A DNA stretch of 64,000 nucleotides, from the NCBI GenBank assembly GCA_001953215.1, contig CP019169.1, positions 1,922,001-1,986,000 of the forward strand, in the 5' to 3' direction. Source of the DNA: Betaproteobacteria bacterium GR16-43 (GTDB lineage: Bacteria; Pseudomonadota; Gammaproteobacteria; Burkholderiales; Usitatibacteraceae). The translations under genes and the position numbers were made by a program. The notes beneath the pieces are model-generated. The model ran no database searches. It saw only the letters and a list, made by a program, of their open reading frames with translations, and had not been told where the DNA came from. Below, one piece after another: positions 41,835 to 50,634 of the stretch (position 1 is its first letter; each line of letters begins with the position of its first letter).

Positions 41835-43334
41835 ATGGACATCTTCGGCAACCTGATGCTCGGCTTCAGCGTCGCGCTCACCCTCAGCAACATCATGTAC
41901 TGCTTCATCGGCGTGCTCCTGGGCACGCTGATCGGCGTGCTGCCCGGCATCGGGCCCATCGCGACCATCTCCATGCTGCTGCCGGCCACGTTCGTGCTGC
42001 CCCCGGTGTCGGCGCTCATCATGCTGGCCGGCATCTACTACGGCGCGCAGTACGGCGGATCGACGACGGCCATCCTGGTGAACCTGCCGGGCGAGGTCTC
42101 CTCGGTGGTCACGTGCCTCGACGGCTACCAGATGGCGCGACAAGGCAAGGCGGGCAAGGCGCTCGGCGTTGCGGCGCTCGCGTCGTTCTTCGCGGGCTCG
42201 GTCGCCACGCTGCTGATCGCCGGCTTCGCGCCGCCGCTCGCGGAGCTCGCGCTCAAGTTCGGCCCGGCCGACTACTTCTCGCTGATGGTGCTGGGCCTCG
42301 TCGCCGCGGTGGTGCTCGCGCACGGCTCGCTCATCAAGGCGATCGCGATGATCATCCTCGGGCTGCTGCTGGGCCTGATCGGCACCGACGTGAACTCCGG
42401 CGTCGCGCGCTACAGCTTCGGGCTGCCCGAGCTGATCGACGGCGTCGGCATCGGCACCATCGCGATGGGCGTCTTCGGTTTCTCGGAGATCATCCGCAAC
42501 CTCGAGCAGGGCGAGAAGCGCGAGGTGTTCACCAAGAGCATCACGGGCCTGCTGCCCAACTGGGCGGACATCAAGCAAGCCACGCCGGCGACATTGCGCG
42601 GCACGGCGCTGGGATCGTTCCTCGGCATCCTGCCCGGCGGCGGCCCGGTGCTGGGCTCGTTCTCGGCCTACACGCTCGAGAAGAAGCTCGCGAAGGATCC
42701 GAGCCGCTTCGGCAAGGGCGCGATCGAGGGCGTTGCCGCGCCGGAGTCGGCGAACAACGCCGCGGCGCAGACCTCCTTCATCCCGCTGCTCACGCTCGGC
42801 ATCCCGTCCAACCCGGTGATGGCGCTGATGATCGGCGCGATGATCATCCACGGCATCCAGCCCGGCCCGCAGATCATGACGGCGAAGCCCGAGCTCTTCT
42901 GGGGGATGATCGCCTCGATGTGGGTGGGCAACTTCCTGCTCGTCGTGCTGAACCTGCCGATGATCGGCCTGTGGGTGAAGCTGCTGTCGGTCGACTACAA
43001 GTACCTCTATCCCGCGATCCTGATCTTCTGCTGCATCGGCGTGTACTCGATCAACAACGCGACGATGGACGTGTTCCTCACGGCGCTCTTCGGCTTCATC
43101 GGCTACCTGTTCATCAAGCTCGACACCGAGCCCGCGCCATTGCTGCTGGGCTTCGTGCTGGGACCGATGATGGAGGAGAACTTGCGAAGGGCCCTGCTGC
43201 TCTCGCGCGGCAGTCCGAGCGTCTTCTACGAGCGCCCGATCAGCCTCGTGCTGCTGATCCTCGCGTTCGCGCTGCTGGTGATCGTGATGCTGCCCAACAT
43301 CTCGAAGAAGCGCGAAGAAGCCTTCCAGGAATAA
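41835..43334 (+). CDS. tctA: Tripartite tricarboxylate transporter large permease subunit
   Basis: A 499-residue permease with about twelve spans. It has the two conserved TctA regions: GVLPGIGPIATISMLLP / YYGAQYGGSTTAILVNLPGE and GILPGGGPVLGSFSAYTLEKKLAKDPSRFGKGAIEGVAAPE. It carries sodium- or proton-coupled uptake of di/tricarboxylates delivered by TctC. AAAGGA precedes the ATG. The gene ends 18 bp before repeat R2 at a convergent junction. Confidence 0.95.
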   Translation: MDIFGNLMLGFSVALTLSNIMYCFIGVLLGTLIGVLPGIGPIATISMLLPATFVLPPVSALIMLAGIYYGAQYGGSTTAILVNLPGEVSSVVTCLDGYQMARQGKAGKALGVAALASFFAGSVATLLIAGFAPPLAELALKFGPADYFSLMVLGLVAAVVLAHGSLIKAIAMIILGLLLGLIGTDVNSGVARYSFGLPELIDGVGIGTIAMGVFGFSEIIRNLEQGEKREVFTKSITGLLPNWADIKQATPATLRGTALGSFLGILPGGGPVLGSFSAYTLEKKLAKDPSRFGKGAIEGVAAPESANNAAAQTSFIPLLTLGIPSNPVMALMIGAMIIHGIQPGPQIMTAKPELFWGMIASMWVGNFLLVVLNLPMIGLWVKLLSVDYKYLYPAILIFCCIGVYSINNATMDVFLTALFGFIGYLFIKLDTEPAPLLLGFVLGPMMEENLRRALLLSRGSPSVFYERPISLVLLILAFALLVIVMLPNISKKREEAFQE

Positions 43335-43337
43335 GGG

Positions 43338-43437
43338 ACGGGGTCAGGGCAGAAATAGAAATCGGGGTCAGGGTAGAAATATCATCACGGGACTCCTGTC
43401 CCGAAAGATATTTCTACCCTGACCCCGATTTCTATTT
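43338..43437. repeat. Inverted repeat R2 (GGGGTCAGGGTAGAAAT family) with partial tandem copy
   Basis: Perfect 31-nt arms, 43353-43383 and 43407-43437, enclose a second stem CGGGAC / GTCCCG (43388-43403). An additional partial copy of the left core (43338-43357) stands in tandem just before the left arm. The right arm contains the TAG stop of the dehalogenase gene. Layout and core sequence match R1 at 7267-7341, but the inner stem differs by compensatory changes. Confidence 0.88.
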
Positions 43438-44106
43438 GAGCAGTTCCACGAGCTCGGTGAGGTCCGCGACGATCGCATCCGGCCGCACGCCCAGGCGTTC
43501 CACCGGGGCCTTGGCCCGATTCACCCAGAACACCTGGAAGCCGAACGTGCGCGCGCCCGCCGCGTCCCAGCCGTTCGACGAGATGAAACCCACCATCGAA
43601 CGGGGCACGCCCAGCCGGTCTTCGACGATCCGGTAGGTGCTGGGGTGCGGCTTGAACACCTTCGCTCCGTGAACGCTCAGCACGCCGCCGCGAAAGAGGT
43701 TGCGCAGGTTGTTGTGCTCGACCACGGCCTCGAGCATCTCGGGGTGCCCGTTGGAGAAGATCGCGAGCGGCCGCTGGCGCGCGAGCGTGTCGAGGGCCGC
43801 GGCCGCTTCCGGATAGGCTTTCAGCCGGCGGTATTCGGCGACCAGCGAGCGGCGCGCGGCTTCGTCGGCCTCGAGCCCGAGCGATTCGAGCGACCACTCG
43901 AGGCTCGCCGCGGTGACGCGCTGGAAATCCTCGTAGCTGTCCATGAGCGAACGCAACCACGTGTACTCGAGCTGCTTCGTGCGCCAGGTGCGCGAGACCT
44001 CCGCACCGCGTCCCGGGAAGAGCGATTCGGCCAGGCGCGTGACGGAGTGCACGTCGAAGAGCGTGCCGTACGCGTCGAAGACAAGGGCTGATATCTCGCG
44101 AGTCAT
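43432..44106 (-). CDS. L-2-haloacid dehalogenase, type II (HAD superfamily)
   Basis: A 224-residue cytosolic HAD enzyme that hydrolyses L-2-haloalkanoates to D-2-hydroxy acids. The signature is complete: nucleophile D11 (FDAYGTLFD), R42 (WRTKQLEYTWLRSLM), S118 (FSNGHPEML), K152, Y158, N178 and D181 (SSNGWDAAG). These lie within one residue of the characterised L-DEX positions. Its stop codon comes from repeat R2. It is divergent from a Bug-protein gene across 58 bp. Confidence 0.92.
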   Translation of the reverse strand: MTREISALVFDAYGTLFDVHSVTRLAESLFPGRGAEVSRTWRTKQLEYTWLRSLMDSYEDFQRVTAASLEWSLESLGLEADEAARRSLVAEYRRLKAYPEAAAALDTLARQRPLAIFSNGHPEMLEAVVEHNNLRNLFRGGVLSVHGAKVFKPHPSTYRIVEDRLGVPRSMVGFISSNGWDAAGARTFGFQVFWVNRAKAPVERLGVRPDAIVADLTELVELLK

Positions 44107-44164
44107 GCGGGGACCTTTTTGCCGATGCTACCATTGGCCCATCCCGTCGATCGGATCGTTCCCC

Positions 44165-45124
44165 ATGCACTACCGGATCGCCGCGGGCCTCGTGCTCGCG
44201 CTGGCCGCCACGCTGGCCCAGGCGCAGCCTTGGCCGGCGAAACCCGTGAAGATGATCGTGCCCTTCCCCGCGGGCGGCCCGACGGACGTCCTGACGCGCG
44301 TGCTCTCCGAGAAGCTTGCCACCGCTCTCGGCCAGCCCGTGGTCGTGGACAACAAGCCCGGCGCCGGCGGTGCGATCGGCTCGGACCTCGCGGCCAAGAG
44401 CCCCAACGACGGCTACACGCTGCTGATGGCCACGGGCAGCACGCACTCCGTCGGACCGTACCTGCAGAAGCTGCCCTATGACCCGGTGAAGGATTTCGCG
44501 CCGATCGTCTACGTCGGCTACGCGACCAACATCCTGCTCGTCTCGCCGAAGGTCCCCGCGAGGAACGTGAAGGAATTCATCGAGCTCGCGAAGAAGGACC
44601 CGGGCAAGTACAACTATTCCACCAGCGGCATCGGCAGCGTCGCGCACCTCACCGCGGAGATGTTCGCCGCGCAGGCCGGCATCAAGCTCACGCACGTGCC
44701 CTACAAGGGCACGCAGCTCTCGATCCCGGACCTGGCCCAGGGCACGGTGGCGATCCTCTTCGACAACGTGATGACCTCCAAGCCGCACCTGGACAGCGGG
44801 CGCCTCAACTCGCTCGGCATCTCGTCGCTCAGGCGTTCCGACGTCGTTCCCGACATTCCCACCATCGACGAGTCCGGCCTGAAGGGATTCGACAGCTGGA
44901 ACTACTTCGGCATCTTCGCCCCCGCCGGCACGCCCAAGGCTGTCGTCGACCGCGTGAACGCCGAGATGAACAAGATCCTCGGGGACCCCGCGATCAAGGA
45001 GCGCTTCCGCCAGCTGGGCTTCGACATCACCGGCGGCACGCCGCAGGAATTCGCGAACGTGATCGCGAGCGAATCGGCGAAGTGGTCGAAGGTGATCCGC
45101 GACGCCAACGTCAAACCGGAATAG
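44165..45124 (+). CDS. Bug-family (TctC-like) periplasmic solute-binding protein, orphan
   Basis: A 319-residue binding protein with a Sec signal peptide (MHYRIAAGLVLALAATLAQA). Bug motifs are MIVPFPAGGPTDVLTRVLSEKL, VVDNKPGAGGAIGSDLAAKS, DGYTLLMATGSTHSVGPYLQKLPYDPVKDFAPI and HVPYKGTQLSIPDLAQG. No TctA/B genes accompany it. It lies 17 nt before a gamma-glutamyltransferase-family gene, so the two are probably co-transcribed. Ligand unknown. Confidence 0.93.
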   Translation: MHYRIAAGLVLALAATLAQAQPWPAKPVKMIVPFPAGGPTDVLTRVLSEKLATALGQPVVVDNKPGAGGAIGSDLAAKSPNDGYTLLMATGSTHSVGPYLQKLPYDPVKDFAPIVYVGYATNILLVSPKVPARNVKEFIELAKKDPGKYNYSTSGIGSVAHLTAEMFAAQAGIKLTHVPYKGTQLSIPDLAQGTVAILFDNVMTSKPHLDSGRLNSLGISSLRRSDVVPDIPTIDESGLKGFDSWNYFGIFAPAGTPKAVVDRVNAEMNKILGDPAIKERFRQLGFDITGGTPQEFANVIASESAKWSKVIRDANVKPE

Positions 45125-45141
45125 AACGAGAAGAACGCCTC

Positions 45142-46725
45142 ATGTTCACCTGGGATTTCCCGTATCCGTCGCAGCGCATGCCGATCCTGGCGAAGAACGT
45201 CGTCGCCACTTCGCAGCCGCTCGCCGCGCAGGCCGGGCTGCAGATGCTGCACAAGGGCGGCAATGCCGTGGATGCGGCGATCGCGGCCGCGATCACGCTG
45301 ACCGTCGTCGAGCCGACCAGCAACGGCATCGGGTCCGACCTCTTCGCGATCGTCTGGGACGGCAAGTCGCTCCACGGCCTCAACGCTTCCGGCCGCTCGC
45401 CCGCGGGTTGGACGCCGGAGCGCTTCCAGGGCAAGTCCGCGATGCCGATCCACGGCTGGGACGCGGTGACGGTGCCGGGGTGCGTGAGTGCGTGGGTGGA
45501 GCTGTCGCGCAAGTTCGGCAAGCTCCCGTTCGAGGCCCTGTTCCAGTACGCCATCAAGTACGCGCGCGAGAGCTACATGGTCTCGCCCATCACCGCCACG
45601 AGCTGGGCGCGCCAGGCGCCCAACTTCAAGGACTTCTCCGAATTCTCCTGGACCTTCCTGCCCAAGGACCGCGCGCCCTACGCCGGCGAGCGCTTCTACT
45701 GCCCGCAGCAGGCCGAGACGCTCGAGGAGATCGCGGCGACGAAGGGCGAGAGCTTCTATCGCGGCTCGCTCGCCGAACGCATCGCGCTCGCGAGCCAGTC
45801 CGACGTCGGCGCGATGACCGCCGAGGACCTCGCGGCGCACACCAACGACTGGGTCGACACGATCTCCGTGGACTATCGCGGCTACCGCCTGCACGAAATC
45901 CCGCCCAACGGGCACGGCATCGCGTCGCTCTCGGCGCTGGGCATCCTTTCGCACTTCGACGTCGGTTCGCACCCGGCGGATTCCGCCGACAGCATCCACC
46001 TCCAGATCGAGGCGATGAAGCTCGCGTTCGCCGACGCCTGGCGCCACGTGTCCGACCCGGCTTCGATGAAGGTGACCGTCGCGGAGCTGCTCGACCCGGC
46101 GTACCTCGCGGCGCAGGCGAAGAAGATCGACATGAAGCGCGCGCAGCATCCGAAATCGGGCATCCCGAAGGACGGCGGCACGGTCTACCTCACGACGGCC
46201 GACGAGAACGGCATGATGGTCTCGCTCATCCAGTCGAACTACATGGGCTTCGGCTCGGGCGTCGTGGTTCCGGGAACGGGCATCAGCCTGCAGAATCGCG
46301 GCGCGGGCTTCAAGCTCGAAGCCGGGCACCCGAACCAGGTGGGACCCAAGAAGCGCCCGTACCACACGATCATCCCCGGCTTCCTCACGCGCGACGGCGC
46401 GCCGGTCATGGCGTTCGGCGTGATGGGCGGGATGATGCAGCCCCAGGGGCACCTGCAGATGATCGTGCGCCTCGTCGACTACCACCAGAACCCGCAGGCC
46501 TGCAGCGATGCCGCGCGCTGGATCGTGAACCCGGACTACTCGATCTGCGTCGAGGACCGCATCGGGTCTTCCGTGACCGAGGAGCTGATCCGCCGCGGCC
46601 ACAAGGTCGTGCCGCCCGAGGTGCCGATGTTCGGTTTCGGGGGCGCGCAGTTGATCCATCGTCTGGACGATGGGTACCTCGGGGCTTCCGACCACCGGAA
46701 GGATGGCTGCGCCATCGGGTTCTAA
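45142..46725 (+). CDS. Gamma-glutamyltransferase-family enzyme, cytosolic type
   Basis: A 527-residue N-terminal-nucleophile protein of the GGT family without a signal peptide. The likely processing threonine is T347 in KDGGTVYLTTADENG. NGIGSDLFAIVWDGKSLHGLNASGRSP and GFLTRDGAPVMAFGVMGGMMQPQGHLQ mark the branch of GGT-like acylases that includes cephalosporin-acylase-type and oxamate-amidohydrolase-type enzymes. It differs from the secreted ggt at 29214. Pairing with a Bug protein hints that its substrate enters from outside. The stop abuts repeat R5. Confidence 0.9.
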   Translation: MFTWDFPYPSQRMPILAKNVVATSQPLAAQAGLQMLHKGGNAVDAAIAAAITLTVVEPTSNGIGSDLFAIVWDGKSLHGLNASGRSPAGWTPERFQGKSAMPIHGWDAVTVPGCVSAWVELSRKFGKLPFEALFQYAIKYARESYMVSPITATSWARQAPNFKDFSEFSWTFLPKDRAPYAGERFYCPQQAETLEEIAATKGESFYRGSLAERIALASQSDVGAMTAEDLAAHTNDWVDTISVDYRGYRLHEIPPNGHGIASLSALGILSHFDVGSHPADSADSIHLQIEAMKLAFADAWRHVSDPASMKVTVAELLDPAYLAAQAKKIDMKRAQHPKSGIPKDGGTVYLTTADENGMMVSLIQSNYMGFGSGVVVPGTGISLQNRGAGFKLEAGHPNQVGPKKRPYHTIIPGFLTRDGAPVMAFGVMGGMMQPQGHLQMIVRLVDYHQNPQACSDAARWIVNPDYSICVEDRIGSSVTEELIRRGHKVVPPEVPMFGFGGAQLIHRLDDGYLGASDHRKDGCAIGF

Positions 46726-46726
46726 A

Positions 46727-46900
46727 GCGAAGTCAAAAGCGATTGAACCGCAGAGGACGCAGAGGCCACAGAGGAAACCCAAATCTCTTGCTTCACAACC
46801 TCCGTGGAAGACACGGGCAGTTCTACGAGGACAGGACAGGTTTGGCTTTCCTCTGCGTTCTCTGCGTCCTCTGCGGTTCAATCGCTTTTGACTTTCGCCT
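46727..46900. repeat. Inverted repeat R5 (AACCGCAGAGGACGCAGAG type) at a convergent junction
   Basis: Perfect 34-nt cores at 46731-46764 and 46860-46893 are in inverted orientation around about 95 nt of partly related sequence. Each arm contains a GCAGAGG-type motif repeated at about 10-nt steps. Interspersed repeats of this GCAGAGGACGCAGAGG type occur in many proteobacterial genomes. It fills the gap between the converging GGT-like gene and the unknown membrane-protein gene. Confidence 0.85.
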
Positions 46901-46901
46901 T

Positions 46902-47441
46902 TCACTTCCCGGGAACGAGCTGGATCGGGATCGGCGGCGGCGCGACCTTCGCGGGCTGCAGCGCGCGAGGGAAGAAGTCGAGCGACGAGACGAGCGCCAC
47001 CATGATCACGACGAAGGCGATCGCCAGCCGCGCGATGAACCCGAATCCGTAGCTCGAAGCCGTCGCCTCCCGCATGGACTTCGTGGCACGCCCGCGCTCC
47101 GCGAGGCGCGCGTAGGCCGCGTCCTCGGGCCGCACCACCTCTCGCTCCAGGGGATCGGGCACGCGCCGCGCCACGGGACTTCCGACGGAATGCGCCACGT
47201 CGGTGGCGAGATCCTGGGGGCAGCCCTCTTCGAGCAGCAGGTTCTCGATGTGCGATCGGTCCAGGCCCACGTAGTTGAGCTCCTGGCCGAGCGTGAGGGC
47301 GGCCACCCGAAGGCGGTCCCGGTCACCCTCGCTCGCCTCGGGGCCACGGCAGCGATGGCCCAGCGCGCGCAGGCGCGCCTTGATCTCGGCGGGCGAGGCG
47401 CCGTCCGAGAGTCCGAGCGCTTCCTGCAGGAAACCGGTCAG
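46902..47441 (-). CDS. Unknown single-span membrane protein, apparent CTG start
   Basis: Not recognised. From CTG 47441 it has 179 residues: an acidic/alanine-rich N-terminal part (FLQEALGLSDGASPAEIKARLRAL), a helical middle, one transmembrane segment (about 134-153, FIARLAIAFVVIMVALVSSL) and a proline-rich end. The CTG overlaps the stop of the RND gene as CTGA and has GGAGGG 6 nt upstream. There is no ATG, GTG or TTG nearby downstream that keeps the N-terminal part. GTG about 60 nt upstream, inside the RND gene, is an alternative. It may assist the efflux pump. Confidence 0.72.
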   Translation of the reverse strand: MTGFLQEALGLSDGASPAEIKARLRALGHRCRGPEASEGDRDRLRVAALTLGQELNYVGLDRSHIENLLLEEGCPQDLATDVAHSVGSPVARRVPDPLEREVVRPEDAAYARLAERGRATKSMREATASSYGFGFIARLAIAFVVIMVALVSSLDFFPRALQPAKVAPPPIPIQLVPGK

Positions 47442-50400
47442 TCGTCGCCCTCCGCCGGCAGCGCGGCCGGCGCGTGGGGCGCTTCGCCCTTCGTGATCCA
47501 CGACGTGGCCTTGCGGCCGAGCGTGTCGAAGTACGTGAAGAGCACGGGCACCACGATGAGCGTGAGCGCGGTCGAGGTGATGATGCCGCCGATCACCGCG
47601 TGCGCCATCGGCGATTGCTGCTCCGATCCCGCGCCGAGCGCGAGCGCCAGGGGCAGCATCCCGAACACCATCGCCGCGGTCGTCATGAGGATCGGGCGCA
47701 GGCGCACCTGGCCCGCGTCGAGGATGGCCGTGTAGCGGTCCTTGCCTTCCCGGATGCCCTGGTTGGTGAAGTCCACGAGCAGGATCGCGTTCTTGGTGAC
47801 GAGGCCCATCAGCATGATGAAACCGATCACCGAGAAGATGTTCAGCGTCGTGCCGAAGATCATCAGGGCGAGGAACACGCCGATCAGCGAAAGCGGCAGC
47901 GAGGCCATGATCGCCAGCGGCTGCAGGAAGCTGCCGAACTGCGAGGCGAGCACGAGGTAGATGAAGATGACGGCGATGCCGAGCGCGATCATCGCGTACT
48001 TGCCCGACTCCTGCATCATCTCGCCGTCGCCGCCGTAGTCGAAGCGGTAGCCCGGCGGCAGTTCGGCCGCCGCGGTGATCTTGCGCACCTCGGCCAGCAC
48101 TTCGCCCGAGGTGGCTCCGCTGCCCACGCCGCCCCAGATCTGGATCTGGCGCTGCAGGTTGCGGCGTTCGATGGTGCGTTCCGAAAGCGACGGCTTGAAC
48201 TCGGCCACCTGGCGCAACGGCACCATGCGCGGCGTGGCGTCGGCGTTGAACGAGTAGCTCGCGACGTAGATCTTGTCGAGGTCGGCGATGCCCGTGCGTT
48301 CGTCGCGCGGCAGGCGGATCAGGATCTGGTGGTTCTCGCCGTCCGGGCCTTCCCACTGGCCGGCCAGCTCGCCGCCGATCATCGCCCGCGTGGTGAGGGC
48401 GATCTGCTGCATCGACACGCCCATGTCGCTGGCGAGCTCGCGATTCACGATCACGTCGAGCGCCGGGCTGGTGGGCTTGAAGCTGCTCTCCACGTCCACG
48501 GTGCCCTTCACGGCCTTGATCTTCGCGATCACGTCCTGCGAGATGCGGTCGAGCTCCTTGATGTCGGAACCCTGCACGAAGATGCGGATGGGCCGGTTCC
48601 AGCCGATGTTCACTTCGAGCCCCGCGATGCGCTTCAGGCGGTCGCGGAACGCGTCGTCGATCTGCTTCTGGCTGCGCTGGCGCTGCTTCTTGTCGACCAG
48701 CTGGAGCTCGAACCACGCGGAGTTGCGCCACACGCTCTTCGACAGGCGCTTGATTTCGGGGAATTCCTTCAGCGCTTCCTCGACCTGCTCGGCCTTGGAG
48801 GTCGTGTACGCAAGCGACGAGCCCACCGGCGTCTGGATGCGCAGGCTGGTCCAGCCCTCGTCCGTCTGCGGGACGAACTCGCTCTTCACCGCGCCGGCGG
48901 CGAGCAGCCCGAACGCGGCGACCAGCGTGAACAGTGCCATCCACAGCACGATGCCGCGGTTGCGGATCGTGGCGAGGCGGAAGCGCCGCTCCTTCAGCGA
49001 GTAGATCGGAATCCAGACCTTGCGGTAGTCGGGCTTGAAGGCCCAGCGCAGGATCACGTCGTACTTCGCATGCAGCCAGTCCATGAAGCGCTGCTGCCGG
49101 TCGAGGATCCAGCCGAGCGGGCCGCGCTGCATCCAGGCCGACGGCGGGTCCTTCCAGACCGACGAGAGCATCGGGTCCAGCGTGAAGGACACGAAGAGCG
49201 ACACCATCACGGCGACCACGACGGTGATGCCGAACTGGTAGAAGAACTTCCCGATGATGCCGCCCATGAAGGCCACGGGCACGAACACCGCGACGATCGT
49301 GAACGTGGTGGCCATCACCGCGAGGCCGATCTCCTGCGTGGCCTCGAGTGCCGCCTGGCGATGGGACTTGCCCATCTTCAAGTGCCTCACGATGTTCTCG
49401 CGTACCACGATCGCATCGTCGATCAGCACGCCGATGGACAGCGAGAGGGCCAGCAGCGTGATGAAGTTGATGGTGAATCCGAACGCGTGCATCGCGATGA
49501 AGGTCGCGAAGACCGAGATCGGGAGCGTGAGCCCCGTGATCACCGTCGAGCGCCACGAGTGCAGGAACAGGAACACGATCAGCACCGTGAGCAGCGCGCC
49601 CTCGATGATCGTGTGCTTCACGTTGTCCACCGAGTCGCGGATGAACTCGGAGCGGTCGAAGCTCACCTCGAGCTTCACGTCGGCGGGCATCGTCTTCTTG
49701 AGCGCGGCGACCTGCTTGCGGATGGCCTGGGCCATCTCGAGCGTGTTGGCCCCGCGGGTCTTGCGGATCTGGATCGAGATGGCGCGCTTGCCGTCGGTGG
49801 TGGCGAGCGAGTTCTCCTCGCGCTGCGTGTCGCGCACGTCGGCGAGCTGGCCCAGCGTGACGGCCGAAGTGCTGGCGCCCGAACCGCGGCGCGCGACGAT
49901 GATGCGTTCGAAGTCCTGGACGTTCTTCACCTTGCCCTGCACGCGCACCACGCGCTCGGACTTGTCCGACACCAGCGAACCCGCGGGCGCGTCCTGGTTC
50001 TCGAGGCGCACGGCGGCGATGATCTGGTCGATGCCCACGCCGTAGGCGGCCATCATCTCGGGCTTCAGGCGGATCGCGAGCTCGCGTTGCACCGAGCCGT
50101 TCACTTCGATGTTGCCCACGCCCGGCGCGCCCTGCAGGCGCTTGGCCACGAGGTCCTCGGCGAGGTCCGAGACTTCGCGCAGGCTCCTCACGTCCGACTG
50201 CATCGTGAGGTAGACCACCGGCTGGTCGTTGTCGTTGTCCGCGCGCGAAACGGTGGGTTCGCCCACGTCGCGGTTGAATTGGCGGCGCGCCTCGGCCACC
50301 TTGTCGCGCACATCCTGGATCGCCGTCTTGATGTCCACGTCGAGCTCGAACTCGGCCACGACCCACGAGAAGCCGAGCTGCGAGCCCGAGCGGATGGTGC

Positions 50401-50632
50401 GGATGCCGGAGACGGTGTTCACCGCTTCCTCGATGCGGCGCGTGACTTCCTGCTCGACCGCCTCGGCGGAGGCGCCGGGGTAGGGCGTGCGCACCACCGC
50501 GACGGGAATGCTCACGTCGGGCATCTGCTCGATGGACAGGCGCTGGTAGGAGAAGAGGCCGAGCACCATGATCGCGGCCATCACCATGGTCGCGAAGACC
50601 GGGTTGTTGATCGAGACGCGCGTGAACCACAT
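47438..50632 (-). CDS. RND multidrug efflux permease (HAE1/AcrB-type)
   Basis: A 1064-residue inner-membrane proton-driven pump with the standard twelve-span, two-large-loop layout. It starts MWFTRVSINNPVFATMVMAAIMVLGLF. Landmarks are IRSGSQLGFSWVVAEFELD, the proton-relay pair in LSLSIGVLIDDAIVV, MATTFTIVAVFVPVAFMGGIIG, and in the second half YLVLASQFGSFLQPLAIM and IGFIMLMGLVTKNAILLVDF. It resembles MdtB/C- and AcrB-type drug exporters rather than metal exporters. The membrane-fusion gene ends 2 nt upstream. No TolC-type gene is present in the window. Confidence 0.96.
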   Translation of the reverse strand: MWFTRVSINNPVFATMVMAAIMVLGLFSYQRLSIEQMPDVSIPVAVVRTPYPGASAEAVEQEVTRRIEEAVNTVSGIRTIRSGSQLGFSWVVAEFELDVDIKTAIQDVRDKVAEARRQFNRDVGEPTVSRADNDNDQPVVYLTMQSDVRSLREVSDLAEDLVAKRLQGAPGVGNIEVNGSVQRELAIRLKPEMMAAYGVGIDQIIAAVRLENQDAPAGSLVSDKSERVVRVQGKVKNVQDFERIIVARRGSGASTSAVTLGQLADVRDTQREENSLATTDGKRAISIQIRKTRGANTLEMAQAIRKQVAALKKTMPADVKLEVSFDRSEFIRDSVDNVKHTIIEGALLTVLIVFLFLHSWRSTVITGLTLPISVFATFIAMHAFGFTINFITLLALSLSIGVLIDDAIVVRENIVRHLKMGKSHRQAALEATQEIGLAVMATTFTIVAVFVPVAFMGGIIGKFFYQFGITVVVAVMVSLFVSFTLDPMLSSVWKDPPSAWMQRGPLGWILDRQQRFMDWLHAKYDVILRWAFKPDYRKVWIPIYSLKERRFRLATIRNRGIVLWMALFTLVAAFGLLAAGAVKSEFVPQTDEGWTSLRIQTPVGSSLAYTTSKAEQVEEALKEFPEIKRLSKSVWRNSAWFELQLVDKKQRQRSQKQIDDAFRDRLKRIAGLEVNIGWNRPIRIFVQGSDIKELDRISQDVIAKIKAVKGTVDVESSFKPTSPALDVIVNRELASDMGVSMQQIALTTRAMIGGELAGQWEGPDGENHQILIRLPRDERTGIADLDKIYVASYSFNADATPRMVPLRQVAEFKPSLSERTIERRNLQRQIQIWGGVGSGATSGEVLAEVRKITAAAELPPGYRFDYGGDGEMMQESGKYAMIALGIAVIFIYLVLASQFGSFLQPLAIMASLPLSLIGVFLALMIFGTTLNIFSVIGFIMLMGLVTKNAILLVDFTNQGIREGKDRYTAILDAGQVRLRPILMTTAAMVFGMLPLALALGAGSEQQSPMAHAVIGGIITSTALTLIVVPVLFTYFDTLGRKATSWITKGEAPHAPAALPAEGDD

Positions 50633-50634
50633 GG

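Noticed and set aside
46727-46900. Insertion sequence or MITE with its own transposase
   Set aside because: The arms are long and inverted, but the 95-nt interior has no coding capacity and no target-site duplication is evident. I keep it as a repeat only.
46902-50630. A 1242-codon continuous frame joining the RND region to the small membrane protein
   Set aside because: Only the last 179 codons are in the real frame; upstream it is the wrong frame of the RND permease. It is not a fusion protein.
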